From NCBI RefSeq assembly GCF_003432035.1, contig NZ_QOHO01000032.1:41039-105038 (forward strand): DNA of 64,000 nt, given 5' to 3'. This document shows, in pieces, positions 36,032 to 45,792 of the stretch (within the stretch, counting starts at the first letter, position 1; each line of letters opens with the position of its first letter). The stretch comes from Lacrimispora amygdalina (lineage in GTDB: Bacteria > Bacillota > Clostridia > Lachnospirales > Lachnospiraceae). The translations under genes and the position numbers were made by a program. Under the pieces are notes generated by a model that had not been told where the DNA came from, made no database searches, and was given only the letters and a program-made list of their open reading frames with translations.

Positions 36032-37330
36032 ATGAAAAAGATAATCCGCGCTGCATGCCTGTCCCTCGCAATACTCTTTGCAGGGTATTCACTCTGGATG
36101 AATCCCCAGTTAACGGACGGCAGATCAGACGCATCTGATGAACCGCTTCATATATTTTCAAAAGATCAGGGACAAGACTTACATGTTATGGCACTGGGAC
36201 CAGGACTGAACAATCTCTCTCCGTCTGACGAATTTTCCACTTATCAGTGGGGTCTGAAAAATGATGGGGAATTTCGTCTCATCGAACTGGAGCAGAAATT
36301 TAAGTATGTAGATAATCTATATAGCGAAGTCAACAGCGGAGGCGGTCTGACTATTCCCAAGCCAGGTCCCGGCAACTACGAAGCAAAAGTTACCCATGCA
36401 GTTCCAGGTGTGGACATTGACATTCAGCCTGCCTGGACTCTCTACGATCAGGCTCAAAACAAACGATCCGTTATAGTTGCAATCATTGACACAGGTATTG
36501 ATATCAACCATCAGGAGCTGCGTAATGCCATTTGGACTAACCCGGGTGAGACAGACGGAGACGGCATGGACAACGATGGCAATGGTTATGTAGATGATAT
36601 TCATGGCTGGAATTTCTATTCAAATAATAATAAGCTCTTCTCCGGAAGCGAGGACAGTCACGGCACCCATGCAGCCGGAACCATCAGTGCAGCCAGAGGC
36701 GCCCATGGAATAGCCGGCATTACGGATAATAACTACGTAAAAATCATGCCGTTAAAAGCACTGGGAGGAAAAGAAGGAGTGGGTTCTCCCGCCGCCGTTA
36801 TTAAAGCCATCCACTATGCAGAAGAAAAAGGGGCTTCTATCTGTAATTTAAGTATGGGAACAACGGGATATAGTGAAGAACTTGCCCAGACAATCAAGAA
36901 TTCCAAAATGCTTTTTGTTGTTTCCTGCGGCAACGGAGGGGTATCTGGTCTTGGGTATAATACGGATGTATATCCGGTGTACCCTGCCTCCCTTCCATAT
37001 GACAACATTATATCTGTGGCAAACATCCTGTTTGACGGAACGTTGAGCAAGGATTCCAACTATGGAGCTGCAAGCGTGGATATCGCTGCTCCCGGAACTT
37101 ATATACTAAGTACAATTCCAGATAATTCCTATGGATATATGAGCGGAACTTCCATGGCTGCTCCTATGGTGACAGGTGTTGCAGCCATGCTCTATTCCTA
37201 CCGGACTGATATAAGCCTGGCTGACGTAAAAAGTATCATCTTAAACTCCAGCCGAAAGATGGATACACTTTCAGGCAAAGTTGCAAGCGGAGGTCTGCTG
37301 GATGCGTTCAGTGCCCTGAACTGGCATTAA
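36032..37330 (+). CDS. subtilisin-like serine protease (S8), membrane-anchored or secreted
   Basis: 432 residues. The N-terminus (3-24) is a signal peptide or anchor without an evident cleavage site. The S8 catalytic triad is complete: Asp153 in IIDTGID, His210 in DSHGTHAAGT and Ser374 in SGTSMAAPMVTG, with the oxyanion Asn in SCGNGG. A calcium-like loop DGDGMDNDGNGYVDD lies at about 175-189. Between residues 30 and 130 there is no clear inhibitor_I9 propeptide, though this stretch may do that job. It probably acts on extracellular proteins. TAAGGAG precedes the ATG. A strong bidirectional terminator follows, then convergent motB. Confidence 0.93.
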   Translation: MKKIIRAACLSLAILFAGYSLWMNPQLTDGRSDASDEPLHIFSKDQGQDLHVMALGPGLNNLSPSDEFSTYQWGLKNDGEFRLIELEQKFKYVDNLYSEVNSGGGLTIPKPGPGNYEAKVTHAVPGVDIDIQPAWTLYDQAQNKRSVIVAIIDTGIDINHQELRNAIWTNPGETDGDGMDNDGNGYVDDIHGWNFYSNNNKLFSGSEDSHGTHAAGTISAARGAHGIAGITDNNYVKIMPLKALGGKEGVGSPAAVIKAIHYAEEKGASICNLSMGTTGYSEELAQTIKNSKMLFVVSCGNGGVSGLGYNTDVYPVYPASLPYDNIISVANILFDGTLSKDSNYGAASVDIAAPGTYILSTIPDNSYGYMSGTSMAAPMVTGVAAMLYSYRTDISLADVKSIILNSSRKMDTLSGKVASGGLLDAFSALNWH

Positions 37331-37333
37331 TTT

Positions 37334-37369
37334 AAAAAACTGCGCAGTGATAAGCTGTGCAGTTTTTTT
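37334..37369. terminator. bidirectional terminator between subtilase and motB
   Basis: AAAAAACTGCGCAG (37334-37347) pairs with CTGTGCAGTTTTTT (37355-37368), one wobble, 7-base loop. T-runs lie on both strands, serving the + protease gene and the - motAB operon. Confidence 0.9.
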
Positions 37370-37393
37370 ATAACCAATAGCAGATTAGATTTA

Positions 37394-38212
37394 CTATTTA
37401 ACAAGCGGCTCTTCCAGGTGATTGTATTTTGAACTAAGAATTATAATATCAATGCGTCGGTTTTTTGTTCTTCCCTCAGTTGTTGTATTATCTGCAACAG
37501 GTTTAAATTCACCGTAACCCACTGCAATCAGCTTATTAGGTGGATAATTACATTTATTGATGAAGAACTTAACAACATTCACAGCTCTTGCAGTAGACAG
37601 CTCCCAGTTAGACGGATAAGCACTTCGGCGGATAGGTACATTATCTGTATGACCCTCAATACGTATAAAGTTGTCAACCGTATTTAACAGACTGGCCACT
37701 TCAATTAAAGTATCCTCGCTCTGTTTTTTTATATCTGCACTGCCAGAATCAAAAAGAATGGCGTTATTCAGTCTGATGACAAGGCCTCTCATATCAATCA
37801 TTGTTGATACGGACTGGTCAATACCTTCATCATGTAGTCTCGTATCAATTTCATTCTTCAGGGTTTCCAGCTTTTTAAGTTCATATTCACCCAAATAACT
37901 TTCCAGCTCGCTATCAGTCTCAATATTTAGTGGTCCGCCCACCGGAGCAGCCTCAGATGTTGTGCTGTTCACAAGAGGTCCCGATCCCCCCGTTCCGGAA
38001 CCCGAACCGGAACCATGACCCGTATAATCGTTATTCATCATGGAAGAGGAAAATACCTGAGATATCTGCTGTGCTTTTTGAGCATCAATCTTACTAACGG
38101 CAAAAAGGACGATGAAAACTGCCAGCAGCAATGTCATCAAATCTGAATACGGCAGAAGCCATGCCTCTCCGGCTTCCTCTTCCTGATGTACCTGCTCTCT
38201 CTTTTTTGACAT
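37394..38212 (-). CDS. motB: flagellar stator / motor protein MotB
   Basis: 272 residues. One N-terminal membrane segment carries the proton-accepting Asp: AWLLPYSDLMTLLLAVFIVLFAVSKID (Asp about residue 24). A Gly/Ser linker follows, and the C-terminal OmpA-like domain (about 145-255) binds peptidoglycan (IRIEGHTDNVPI, NWELSTARAVNVVKFF, GYGEFKPVADNTT). With MotA it forms the ion-driven stator. The ribosome site AAGGTG lies in the end of motA, 11 bp away. No other flagellar gene is in the window. Confidence 0.95.
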   Translation of the reverse strand: MSKKREQVHQEEEAGEAWLLPYSDLMTLLLAVFIVLFAVSKIDAQKAQQISQVFSSSMMNNDYTGHGSGSGSGTGGSGPLVNSTTSEAAPVGGPLNIETDSELESYLGEYELKKLETLKNEIDTRLHDEGIDQSVSTMIDMRGLVIRLNNAILFDSGSADIKKQSEDTLIEVASLLNTVDNFIRIEGHTDNVPIRRSAYPSNWELSTARAVNVVKFFINKCNYPPNKLIAVGYGEFKPVADNTTTEGRTKNRRIDIIILSSKYNHLEEPLVK

Positions 38213-38223
38213 ATGTAATCACC

Positions 38224-39009
38224 TTATTCCTTCTTATTCTGCTCTTCAATCTTTTTCTGCTTATATTTAGGAAGAGAAGCCAGTAACTTCTCCCTGAGCA
38301 CAAAAGGTGAATCTCCATGCTGCATGGAGATAATCCCTTTTAGGATAATTTCTTTTGCCATAACTTCCTGCCGGCTTTTTACCTTCAGTTTTTTTGCAAA
38401 TGGATTCCATAATACATAGCCGGTAAAAATACCAAGGATGGTTGCGATAAATGCGGCAGCAATCGCTTCCGCCATTCTTTCCGTATCATTGATTGAGGAC
38501 ATGGCAGCAATCAGACCAAAAACTGCACCCAGAACACCCAGGGTAGGAGCATAGGTACCAGCGGATGAAAAGATGCTGGCATTGATTTCATGGCGCTTTT
38601 CCATGGCGCTGATTTCAGTTTCCAGAATTTCTTCGATCGCATCTTCCCCTGTTCCATCAACAAGCAGACGAATTCCTTTTTTCAGAAATGGATCCTCAAG
38701 CTCTTCTGCCTTTGCCTCCAGAGATAAAAGCCCTTCAGAACGCGCTTTCTTTGATAAATCATACATCAGTTCTATCATTTCAGCTTCTGACTGCCCCTTT
38801 TGCTTTGTAAAAAGAATCCTGAACAGAGATCCGATCGCTTTGATATTCTCTCCCGGAAATGAATTTAAAATAGTGGCAACGGTACCCACAATAATAACAA
38901 AAAATGCTGCAGGATTCAAAAGAACAGAAAAATTAATGTGCTTAAAAATCATGGCACCTACAACAGCAATAATACCGACTATAACGCCAAGTATGGTAGT
39001 TATCTCCAT
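38224..39009 (-). CDS. motA: flagellar stator / motor protein MotA
   Basis: 261 residues with four membrane segments (about 1-25, 32-52, 150-170, 182-205). The cytoplasmic loop has the charged residues that meet the rotor (KKARSEGLLSLEAKAEELEDPFLKKGIRLLVDG), and TLGVLGAVFGLIAAMSS and GIFTGYVLWNPFAKKLK are the family's late motifs. It assembles with MotB around the flagellar motor. AAGGAG precedes the ATG. First gene of the motAB pair. Confidence 0.95.
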   Translation of the reverse strand: MEITTILGVIVGIIAVVGAMIFKHINFSVLLNPAAFFVIIVGTVATILNSFPGENIKAIGSLFRILFTKQKGQSEAEMIELMYDLSKKARSEGLLSLEAKAEELEDPFLKKGIRLLVDGTGEDAIEEILETEISAMEKRHEINASIFSSAGTYAPTLGVLGAVFGLIAAMSSINDTERMAEAIAAAFIATILGIFTGYVLWNPFAKKLKVKSRQEVMAKEIILKGIISMQHGDSPFVLREKLLASLPKYKQKKIEEQNKKE

Positions 39010-39143
39010 ATTTTCTCCTTTGAGTTTTCATTTATAAGTGGTTTGTATGTCAGGATCTGGCAATACTTTTGTGTCCAACCCGTTATAGTATAATATATTT
39101 GACGCCAATCTTGTGTTTCATAATTGTTAAAATTCGAATAAAG

Positions 39144-39174
39144 AAAAAAGCTGCCATGAATATTCATGACAGCC
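39144..39174 (-). terminator. terminator after the DUF5722 gene
   Basis: Minus-strand GGCTGTCATGAATATTCATGGCAGC (25 bases at 39150-39174, arms of 11-12 bp around a central AATATT) followed by TTTTTTC. It lies just after the stop codon at 39181. Confidence 0.85.
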
Positions 39175-39180
39175 ATACAT

Positions 39181-40854
39181 TTATTTCTCTAATGATTTCC
39201 ATTTGAAGTTGGGAACCACATCGGACCATTTCTGTATTCCGATTATGGATTTGGCAAACTCAGTAGTTTCCAAAGTACTCTTTTTCTTATCTATATCGTG
39301 GAACACCTGCCAGATCTTGCGCCGTCTTGTTGCCACAATATCATCTCCCTTATCCATGTCACAGGCCCAAAGTCCAAAGGCAAGACCGCTTCTTACCTCC
39401 AGCGGAGCGTCAACCTGACGGCTTAAGATGTAAGCGTCAATATAAGGATTGCTGTCAACCATGTAATAAGAATAAGCATAAGCTGCAGCCTGTATCTGGG
39501 AAACATCTTCTCCAGACTGGTTCTTTGCAGTAAATCCCTGTTCAGTCAGTATAATGTGTCTTACCTCGCCAGTAGGGGATTTCAAGCAGTCCTGAGCCAT
39601 ATAATCAGTCAAAGTGGTTAAATTCTTAAAATTAATAACTGGAGAATTAAAATCATTCTTAATCAGTCCGGTTTTGTCATCATCCCAGAATTCCGGCTCT
39701 GTCATGGGGCATGGATATGGATGATAGGATAATCCCCAGTCCATCTGTCCCTGTTCGTTAGCAATGGAATTAAACGAATCAACTATTTGCCTACCGCCGT
39801 ATTTCAGTTTATTATCAATCTCATTATTCCAGTTATAATCCAGTGAGTAATAAACTCTGTCATTGGCGCTGGTGCTTTTAATTGCAGTATAGAATACACG
39901 GAATGCATTCTGATAGGCCTGGACATAGCTGGTTAAATCCCTGGCCCCTACATAGTTCCACTGCTGATTGTTAATTTCATTTCCTATAATCCAGTTGGAT
40001 ATCTTTCCATACTTGGGATTGGACCCGTTATAACGTTCTGCAAGAAACGATGCAATCGCTCTTGTCTGCTCAAATCCTTCTGGCGTAGCGGTATTGAACA
40101 TATAATAGAATGCCTTGGAACTCTTCTTTGTCCCAGGATAAATCAGATTAGGAGCCGAATCATTCCAGCCGTTCAAAATGATTGCAGTTACCGTCATACC
40201 TTTTCCTGACAGGGCGCTGATTGTATCATCATAGCTCTTAATTGCATTGGTATCAAAATGATAAGTCTTGCCATCATATTGATAATCAATTCCCTGTCCC
40301 AGAATCTGATGGAATGAAATATTCGTGGCAACATGCTTCACTCCCAGTTCAAATGCATCTCCCAGCATATTAAGCTGAATGTTCAAACCTTTTTTTGTAA
40401 GTGGATCACTAAATTTATTCTTGTTTGCTGCTACTGCCTCCGGATTGGTAATATAATGAGGCTTGCTGACAGGTATGTATTTGCTGCCATCCCAGACTGC
40501 CACAACAAACTTACTGTATAGCCTGTCCTGTAACGTATTACGGTTTAATGAAAAAGTGAATGCGGCAGAATCTCCCAAAGATGCTTTTGCTGCATAATCA
40601 GTTCTTCCTTCCAAACTGTTTTGATAGGGCTGAAGCTCCACCAGATAAAGTACACCGTCAGTTCCCTGAGCAGGTGCATGATTAGAAACTTTTACTGTTA
40701 CGCTGGTTAAATCCGAATTAACGAGACAGGACTGTATCACAGCCTGATCATCCGAAAATACTTCATCCGCTAACGAAACGAAAGCAGAGGCACAGCATAA
40801 AAATCCAGCTGCCAAAAGTCCGGTAAAGACTCTGCCTATTTTAATTTTTTTCAT
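39181..40854 (-). CDS. secreted DUF5722-type glycoside hydrolase-like protein
   Basis: 557 residues with a signal peptide (about 1-29, VSLADEVF). Residues 35-135 look like an N-terminal beta-sandwich; the rest is a TIM-barrel of glycosidase type. Candidate acid/base and nucleophile glutamates are Glu293 in WIIGNEIN and Glu438 in ILTEQGF, about 145 residues apart as in GH-A clan enzymes. WGLSYHPYPCPM and YILSRQVDAP are further barrel-end motifs. The substrate is unknown. GGAGGGAATG precedes the ATG. It stands alone with its own promoter and terminator between tuf and motAB. The family name is from recollection of conserved DUF5722 proteins in Lachnospiraceae. Confidence 0.75.
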   Translation of the reverse strand: MKKIKIGRVFTGLLAAGFLCCASAFVSLADEVFSDDQAVIQSCLVNSDLTSVTVKVSNHAPAQGTDGVLYLVELQPYQNSLEGRTDYAAKASLGDSAAFTFSLNRNTLQDRLYSKFVVAVWDGSKYIPVSKPHYITNPEAVAANKNKFSDPLTKKGLNIQLNMLGDAFELGVKHVATNISFHQILGQGIDYQYDGKTYHFDTNAIKSYDDTISALSGKGMTVTAIILNGWNDSAPNLIYPGTKKSSKAFYYMFNTATPEGFEQTRAIASFLAERYNGSNPKYGKISNWIIGNEINNQQWNYVGARDLTSYVQAYQNAFRVFYTAIKSTSANDRVYYSLDYNWNNEIDNKLKYGGRQIVDSFNSIANEQGQMDWGLSYHPYPCPMTEPEFWDDDKTGLIKNDFNSPVINFKNLTTLTDYMAQDCLKSPTGEVRHIILTEQGFTAKNQSGEDVSQIQAAAYAYSYYMVDSNPYIDAYILSRQVDAPLEVRSGLAFGLWACDMDKGDDIVATRRRKIWQVFHDIDKKKSTLETTEFAKSIIGIQKWSDVVPNFKWKSLEK

Positions 40855-40895
40855 CTTCGCATTCCCTCCATGCAGTCATAATCAGATACCCTACA

Positions 40896-40924
40896 ATGAT
40901 ACCTAATTTCCCTCATTTTTACAA
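40896..40924 (-). promoter_or_regulatory. predicted promoter of the DUF5722 gene
   Basis: Minus strand TTGTAA (40919-40924), 17-base spacer, TATCAT (40896-40901), about 35 bp upstream of the start. Confidence 0.6.
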
Positions 40925-40995
40925 TAACGTTTTTATTACGTATTTGTAATAAAACCTTAAGGCGCGAAAATTCAGACTTCACTGCTGAATATTAT

Positions 40996-41034
40996 AAAAG
41001 CCGAAACCCTTATATACAAAGGGTTCGGCTTTTT
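40996..41034 (-). terminator. intrinsic terminator after tuf
   Basis: Minus-strand AAAAGCCGAACCCTT pairs with AAGGGTTTCGGCTTT across TGTATAT, followed by TATAAT-rich sequence. It closes the str operon. Confidence 0.88.
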
Positions 41035-41041
41035 AATTTAA

Positions 41042-42235
41042 TTATTCAACGATAGTAGCAACTCTACCTGAACCTACTGTACGTCCGCCTTCACGAATAG
41101 CGAAACGAAGACCCTGCTCCATAGCGATTGGGTGAATCAGTTCAACAGACATTTCTACGTTATCGCCAGGCATACACATCTCTGTGCCAGCTGGTAAATC
41201 GCAAACACCTGTTACGTCAGTTGTTCTGAAGTAGAACTGAGGTCTGTAGTTGTTGAAGAAAGGAGTATGACGTCCACCTTCATCTTTTGTCAGAACGTAA
41301 ACCTGTGCTGTAAATTTCTTATGGCATTTTACAGAACCTGGTTTAACAAGACACTGTCCTCTTTCGATTTCAGTTCTCTGAACACCACGAAGTAATGCAC
41401 CGATGTTATCACCAGCCTGAGCTTCGTCAAGTAACTTACGGAACATTTCGATACCGGTTACAACAACTTTACGAGTCTCTTCATGGATACCAATGATTTC
41501 AACTTCATCAGATACATGTAATGTACCACGCTCTACTCTACCTGTAGCAACAGTACCACGTCCTGTGATGGAGAAAACATCCTCGATAGGCATTAAGAAT
41601 GGCTTATCTGTTTCACGAACCGGATCAGGAATCCACTCGTCAACTGCTGCCATTAATTCCAGAACCTTATCGCCCCAAGGACCAGACGGATCTTCAAGAG
41701 CCTTTAAAGCAGAACCCTGGATGATTGGTGTATCATCGCCTGGGAATTCATACTCGTTTAACAGCTCACGGATTTCCATGTCTACTAACTCAAGTAACTC
41801 AGCATCGTCAACCATATCGCACTTGTTCATGAATACTACGATGTAAGGAACGCCTACCTGACGGGAAAGCAGGATGTGCTCTCTTGTCTGAGCCATAACA
41901 CCATCGGTAGCAGCTACAACTAAGATAGCTCCATCCATCTGAGCAGCACCAGTGATCATGTTCTTAACGTAGTCAGCATGTCCTGGGCAGTCAACGTGTG
42001 CATAGTGTCTTTTCTCTGTCTCATACTCAACGTGAGAAGTAGAGATAGTAATACCACGCTCTCTCTCTTCTGGCGCCTTATCGATGTTCTCGAAAGCTAC
42101 TGCCTGTCCAGTACCTAATCTCTCATGAAGTGTCTTTGTGATAGCAGCTGTTAAAGTTGTTTTACCGTGGTCAACGTGACCGATGGTACCGATGTTACAA
42201 TGGGTTTTGTTTCTTTCAAACTTAGCTTTAGCCAT
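41042..42235 (-). CDS. tuf: translation elongation factor Tu
   Basis: 397 residues. GTPase motifs [10 protein letters not shown], the switch [13 protein letters not shown] and NKCDMVDD, then beta domains ending [15 protein letters not shown]. It brings aminoacyl-tRNA to the ribosome. It follows fusA by 152 bp, a spacer holding a strong hairpin and a separate promoter, so it can be made independently of fusA. AAGGAGG precedes the ATG. Confidence 0.99.
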   Translation of the reverse strand: MAKAKFERNKTHCNIGTIGHVDHGKTTLTAAITKTLHERLGTGQAVAFENIDKAPEERERGITISTSHVEYETEKRHYAHVDCPGHADYVKNMITGAAQMDGAILVVAATDGVMAQTREHILLSRQVGVPYIVVFMNKCDMVDDAELLELVDMEIRELLNEYEFPGDDTPIIQGSALKALEDPSGPWGDKVLELMAAVDEWIPDPVRETDKPFLMPIEDVFSITGRGTVATGRVERGTLHVSDEVEIIGIHEETRKVVVTGIEMFRKLLDEAQAGDNIGALLRGVQRTEIERGQCLVKPGSVKCHKKFTAQVYVLTKDEGGRHTPFFNNYRPQFYFRTTDVTGVCDLPAGTEMCMPGDNVEMSVELIHPIAMEQGLRFAIREGGRTVGSGRVATIVE

Positions 42236-42297
42236 TTTATAACGTCCTCCTTAATTTATGCTCTTTTTGAGCTTAATTTTATGTTAGGCTGTTTTTT

Positions 42298-42326
42298 ATT
42301 ATATGCTATTTGTGCACTATTTTCAA
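42298..42326 (-). promoter_or_regulatory. predicted tuf-specific promoter
   Basis: Minus strand TTGAAA (42321-42326), 17-base spacer, TATAAT (42298-42303), in the fusA-tuf spacer. Confidence 0.7.
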
Positions 42327-42337
42327 GCCTATTTGAG

Positions 42338-42369
42338 GGATTCCGGGCGGACTTCGCAGCCCGGAATCC
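42338..42369 (-). terminator. strong hairpin between fusA and tuf
   Basis: Perfect 11-bp stem GGATTCCGGGC (42338-42348) / GCCCGGAATCC (42359-42369) with a 10-base loop. There is no proper T-run, so it may attenuate or end only part of the transcription, just ahead of the tuf promoter. Confidence 0.6.
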
Positions 42370-42387
42370 AGTGGAACCTGTTAGGAA

Positions 42388-44508
42388 TTATTTGCCCTTT
42401 TTCTCTGTAAGAACTTTTTCCTGGATATTCTTCGGTACCTGCTCATATTTCTCAAAGAACATAGAGAAGTTACCGCGGCCCTGGGTTCTGGACCGTAAAT
42501 CTGTGGAATAACCAAACATCTCGGAAAGCGGAACATATGCTTTAATCATCTTACCGCCGCCGATGTCTTCCATACCTTCGATACGGCCACGGCGGGAGTT
42601 GATATCACCGATAACGTCGCCCATATATTCTTCCGGCATAGTTACTTCCACTTTCATGATCGGTTCAAGAAGTATGGAACCGCCCTTGTTCATCGCATCC
42701 TTAAATGCCATGGAACCGGCAATGTGGAATGCCATTTCACTGGAATCGACTTCATGGTAGGAACCGTCGTATACAGTAGCTTTTACACCTACTACAGGGA
42801 ATCCGCCAAGAATACCAGCCTTGGTTGCTTCCTCAATACCTTCCCCAACTGCAGGAATGTACTCTTTCGGAATAGCACCGCCGACAACAGCTGACTCGAA
42901 CTTGAACAGTTCTTCGCCGTTGGCATCCATAGGCTCAAAGCGAACCTTACAGTGACCATACTGACCACGTCCACCAGACTGTTTTGCATACTTGCTGTCA
43001 ACATCAACTGGCTTTGTAAAGGTTTCTTTGTAAGCAACCTGAGGAGCACCTACGTTTGCTTCTACATTAAACTCACGAAGCAGACGGTCAACGATGATCT
43101 CAAGATGAAGCTCACCCATACCGGAAATGATAACCTGGCCAGTTTCCTGGTTGGTCTTCGCACGGAAAGTAGGATCTTCTTCAGCAAGCTTTGCCAAAGC
43201 CTCGCCCATCTTGCCCTGACCAGCTTTGGTCTTTGGCTCGATCGCGATATCGATAACCGGCTCTGGGAATTCCATGGATTCAAGAATTACCGGATGCTGT
43301 TCATCACAGATGGTATCACCAGTTGTGGTAACTTTAAAACCAACAGCTGCTGCGATATCACCAGAATATACTTTGTCTAACTCACTTCTCTTGTTCGCAT
43401 GCATCTGAAGGATACGTCCGACACGCTCTTTTTTGCCCTTTGTTGCATTCAGTACATAGGAACCGGAATTCATAATACCGGAGTATACACGGAAGAACGC
43501 AAGCTTACCAACGAACGGGTCAGTCATAATCTTAAATGCAAGTGCTGAGAACGGTTCTTCATCAGAAGAATGACGCTCAATTTCGTTGCCATCCATATCA
43601 ACACCCTTGATAGAAGGAATGTCAGTAGGAGCTGGCATAAATTCAAGAATTGCATCAAGGAGTTTCTGAACGCCTTTGTTTCTGTATGCGCTTCCGCAGC
43701 ATACCGGAATGGCTTTGCACTCACAGGTTGCAGTTCTTAAACCTTTCTTTAATTCTTCAACAGAAGGCTCTTCACCCTCTAAGAACTGCATCATCAGATC
43801 ATCATCTAATTCACAGATCTTCTCTACTAACTCTGCACGGTAAAGCTCTGCATCGTCTTTCATATCCTCAGGGATATCAATAACAGAGATATCATCACCC
43901 TTGTCATCGTTGTAGATATATGCTTTCATCTCAAACAGATCGATAATTCCCTTGAATTCATCTTCTGCTCCGATTGGAAGCTGGATGCAGATAGCGTTCT
44001 TACCAAGACGGGTCTTGATCTGCTCTACTGCACCGAAAAAGTTTGCACCCATGATATCCATCTTGTTGATGAATGCCATACGGGGTACGTTGTAGGTATC
44101 AGCCTGACGCCATACGTTCTCGGACTGTGGTTCAACACCGCCCTTTGCACAGAATACGCCGACTGCACCATCGAGAACTCGAAGGGAGCGCTCTACTTCA
44201 ACAGTAAAGTCAACGTGTCCTGGAGTATCAATGATATTGATACGATGCTCTAATGCACCTGGTTTTACCTTGGTGTTTTCATGCATAGTCCAGTGGCAGG
44301 TTGTAGCAGCTGAAGTAATTGTGATACCTCTTTCCTGTTCCTGCTCCATCCAGTCCATGGTTGCAGTACCTTCATGAGTATCACCGATTTTGTAGTTTAC
44401 ACCAGTATAATAGAGGATACGCTCGGTTAATGTAGTCTTACCTGCATCAATGTGGGCCATAATACCAATATTTCTGGTTCTTTCCAATGGATATTCTCTT
44501 CCAGCCAA
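42388..44508 (-). CDS. fusA: translation elongation factor G
   Basis: 706 residues with domains I-V. GTPase motifs [32 protein letters not shown] and NKMD, later domains with [14 protein letters not shown] and the end [16 protein letters not shown]. It catalyses translocation and, with RRF, ribosome recycling. Located 15 bp after rpsG in the str operon. Confidence 0.99.
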   Translation of the reverse strand: MAGREYPLERTRNIGIMAHIDAGKTTLTERILYYTGVNYKIGDTHEGTATMDWMEQEQERGITITSAATTCHWTMHENTKVKPGALEHRINIIDTPGHVDFTVEVERSLRVLDGAVGVFCAKGGVEPQSENVWRQADTYNVPRMAFINKMDIMGANFFGAVEQIKTRLGKNAICIQLPIGAEDEFKGIIDLFEMKAYIYNDDKGDDISVIDIPEDMKDDAELYRAELVEKICELDDDLMMQFLEGEEPSVEELKKGLRTATCECKAIPVCCGSAYRNKGVQKLLDAILEFMPAPTDIPSIKGVDMDGNEIERHSSDEEPFSALAFKIMTDPFVGKLAFFRVYSGIMNSGSYVLNATKGKKERVGRILQMHANKRSELDKVYSGDIAAAVGFKVTTTGDTICDEQHPVILESMEFPEPVIDIAIEPKTKAGQGKMGEALAKLAEEDPTFRAKTNQETGQVIISGMGELHLEIIVDRLLREFNVEANVGAPQVAYKETFTKPVDVDSKYAKQSGGRGQYGHCKVRFEPMDANGEELFKFESAVVGGAIPKEYIPAVGEGIEEATKAGILGGFPVVGVKATVYDGSYHEVDSSEMAFHIAGSMAFKDAMNKGGSILLEPIMKVEVTMPEEYMGDVIGDINSRRGRIEGMEDIGGGKMIKAYVPLSEMFGYSTDLRSRTQGRGNFSMFFEKYEQVPKNIQEKVLTEKKGK

Positions 44509-44523
44509 AGCTTTTTCCTCCTA

Positions 44524-45024
<501 letters not shown>

Positions 45025-45171
45025 TCATACGAATAAACAGCTATTCATTAGATCCTCGGTACTCACAAACATTGAAGTTGCGTTCGCGCTCGGTTTCTAT
45101 CTATATAATCCTGCAACCTACAGGTTCAATATCTAAAGTCCGGCACTAGAAATTCAAATGTGTGGTATTAA

Positions 45172-45591
45172 TTATTTTTTCTCTTTAGGTCTCTTAGCAC
45201 CGTATTTGGAACGAGCCTGTCTTCTGTTCGCTACTCCTGCAGTATCCAGTGTACCTCTTACGATATGATATCTGGTACCTGGTAAATCTTTTACTCTACC
45301 GCCGCGAATTAAAACAACGCTATGCTCCTGAAGGTTGTGACCCTCACCCGGGATATAGCTTGTTACTTCGATTCCGTTTGAAAGACGAACTCTGGCGATC
45401 TTTCTGAGAGCAGAGTTAGGTTTCTTAGGGGTTGCAGTTTTAACTGCTGTACAAACGCCTCTCTTCTGAGGAGCAGAAATGTCAGTCGCCTTCTTCTGTA
45501 AAGAGTTGTAACCCTTCTGCAGAGCTGGTGCTGTGGATTTCTTAACGCCTGTCTGTCTTCCCTTTCTTACTAACTGGTTAAATGTTGGCAT
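45172..45591 (-). CDS. rpsL: 30S ribosomal protein S12
   Basis: 139 residues from [12 protein letters not shown], seven bases after AGGAGG; a start three codons earlier lies inside the ribosome site. The decoding loop [19 protein letters not shown] and [28 protein letters not shown] is wild-type in appearance: the Lys residues at which streptomycin resistance mutations arise (TPKKPNS and [10 protein letters not shown]) are the usual ones. First gene of the str operon. Confidence 0.98.
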   Translation of the reverse strand: MPTFNQLVRKGRQTGVKKSTAPALQKGYNSLQKKATDISAPQKRGVCTAVKTATPKKPNSALRKIARVRLSNGIEVTSYIPGEGHNLQEHSVVLIRGGRVKDLPGTRYHIVRGTLDTAGVANRRQARSKYGAKRPKEKK

Positions 45592-45682
45592 TCCATTCAC
45601 CTCCTGTGATATTGTCTGTGGTTGCTGTCATCTTCAGCTTAATTTACGCACAAAAACATGACGCGTTTATGCACGCCTAATC

Positions 45683-45711
45683 ATTATATACATATTGTTT
45701 TTTTTTGTCAA
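45683..45711 (-). promoter_or_regulatory. consensus promoter of the str operon
   Basis: Minus strand TTGACA (45706-45711), 17-base A-rich spacer, TATAAT (45683-45688): a perfect sigma-A site, about 85 bp before rpsL. Confidence 0.9.
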
Positions 45712-45737
45712 GGTTTTCTTTTTTAGATAATACTGCA

Positions 45738-45776
45738 TAAAAACGGACTGCCGCAACAGGAATTTACGGCAGTCCG
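45738..45776 (-). terminator. intrinsic terminator of the carbohydrate operon
   Basis: Minus-strand CGGACTGCCG (45767-45776) / CGGCAGTCCG (45744-45753), 13-base loop, followed by TTTTTAT. It lies just past the substrate-binding protein stop. Confidence 0.9.
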
Positions 45777-45792
45777 GATTTTTTTATTTTAA

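Noticed and set aside
39010..39140. Sigma-D (flagellar) promoter before motA
   Set aside because: No TAAA-N15-GCCGATAA-like site could be found; the A/T-rich match to sigma-A is too poor to report.
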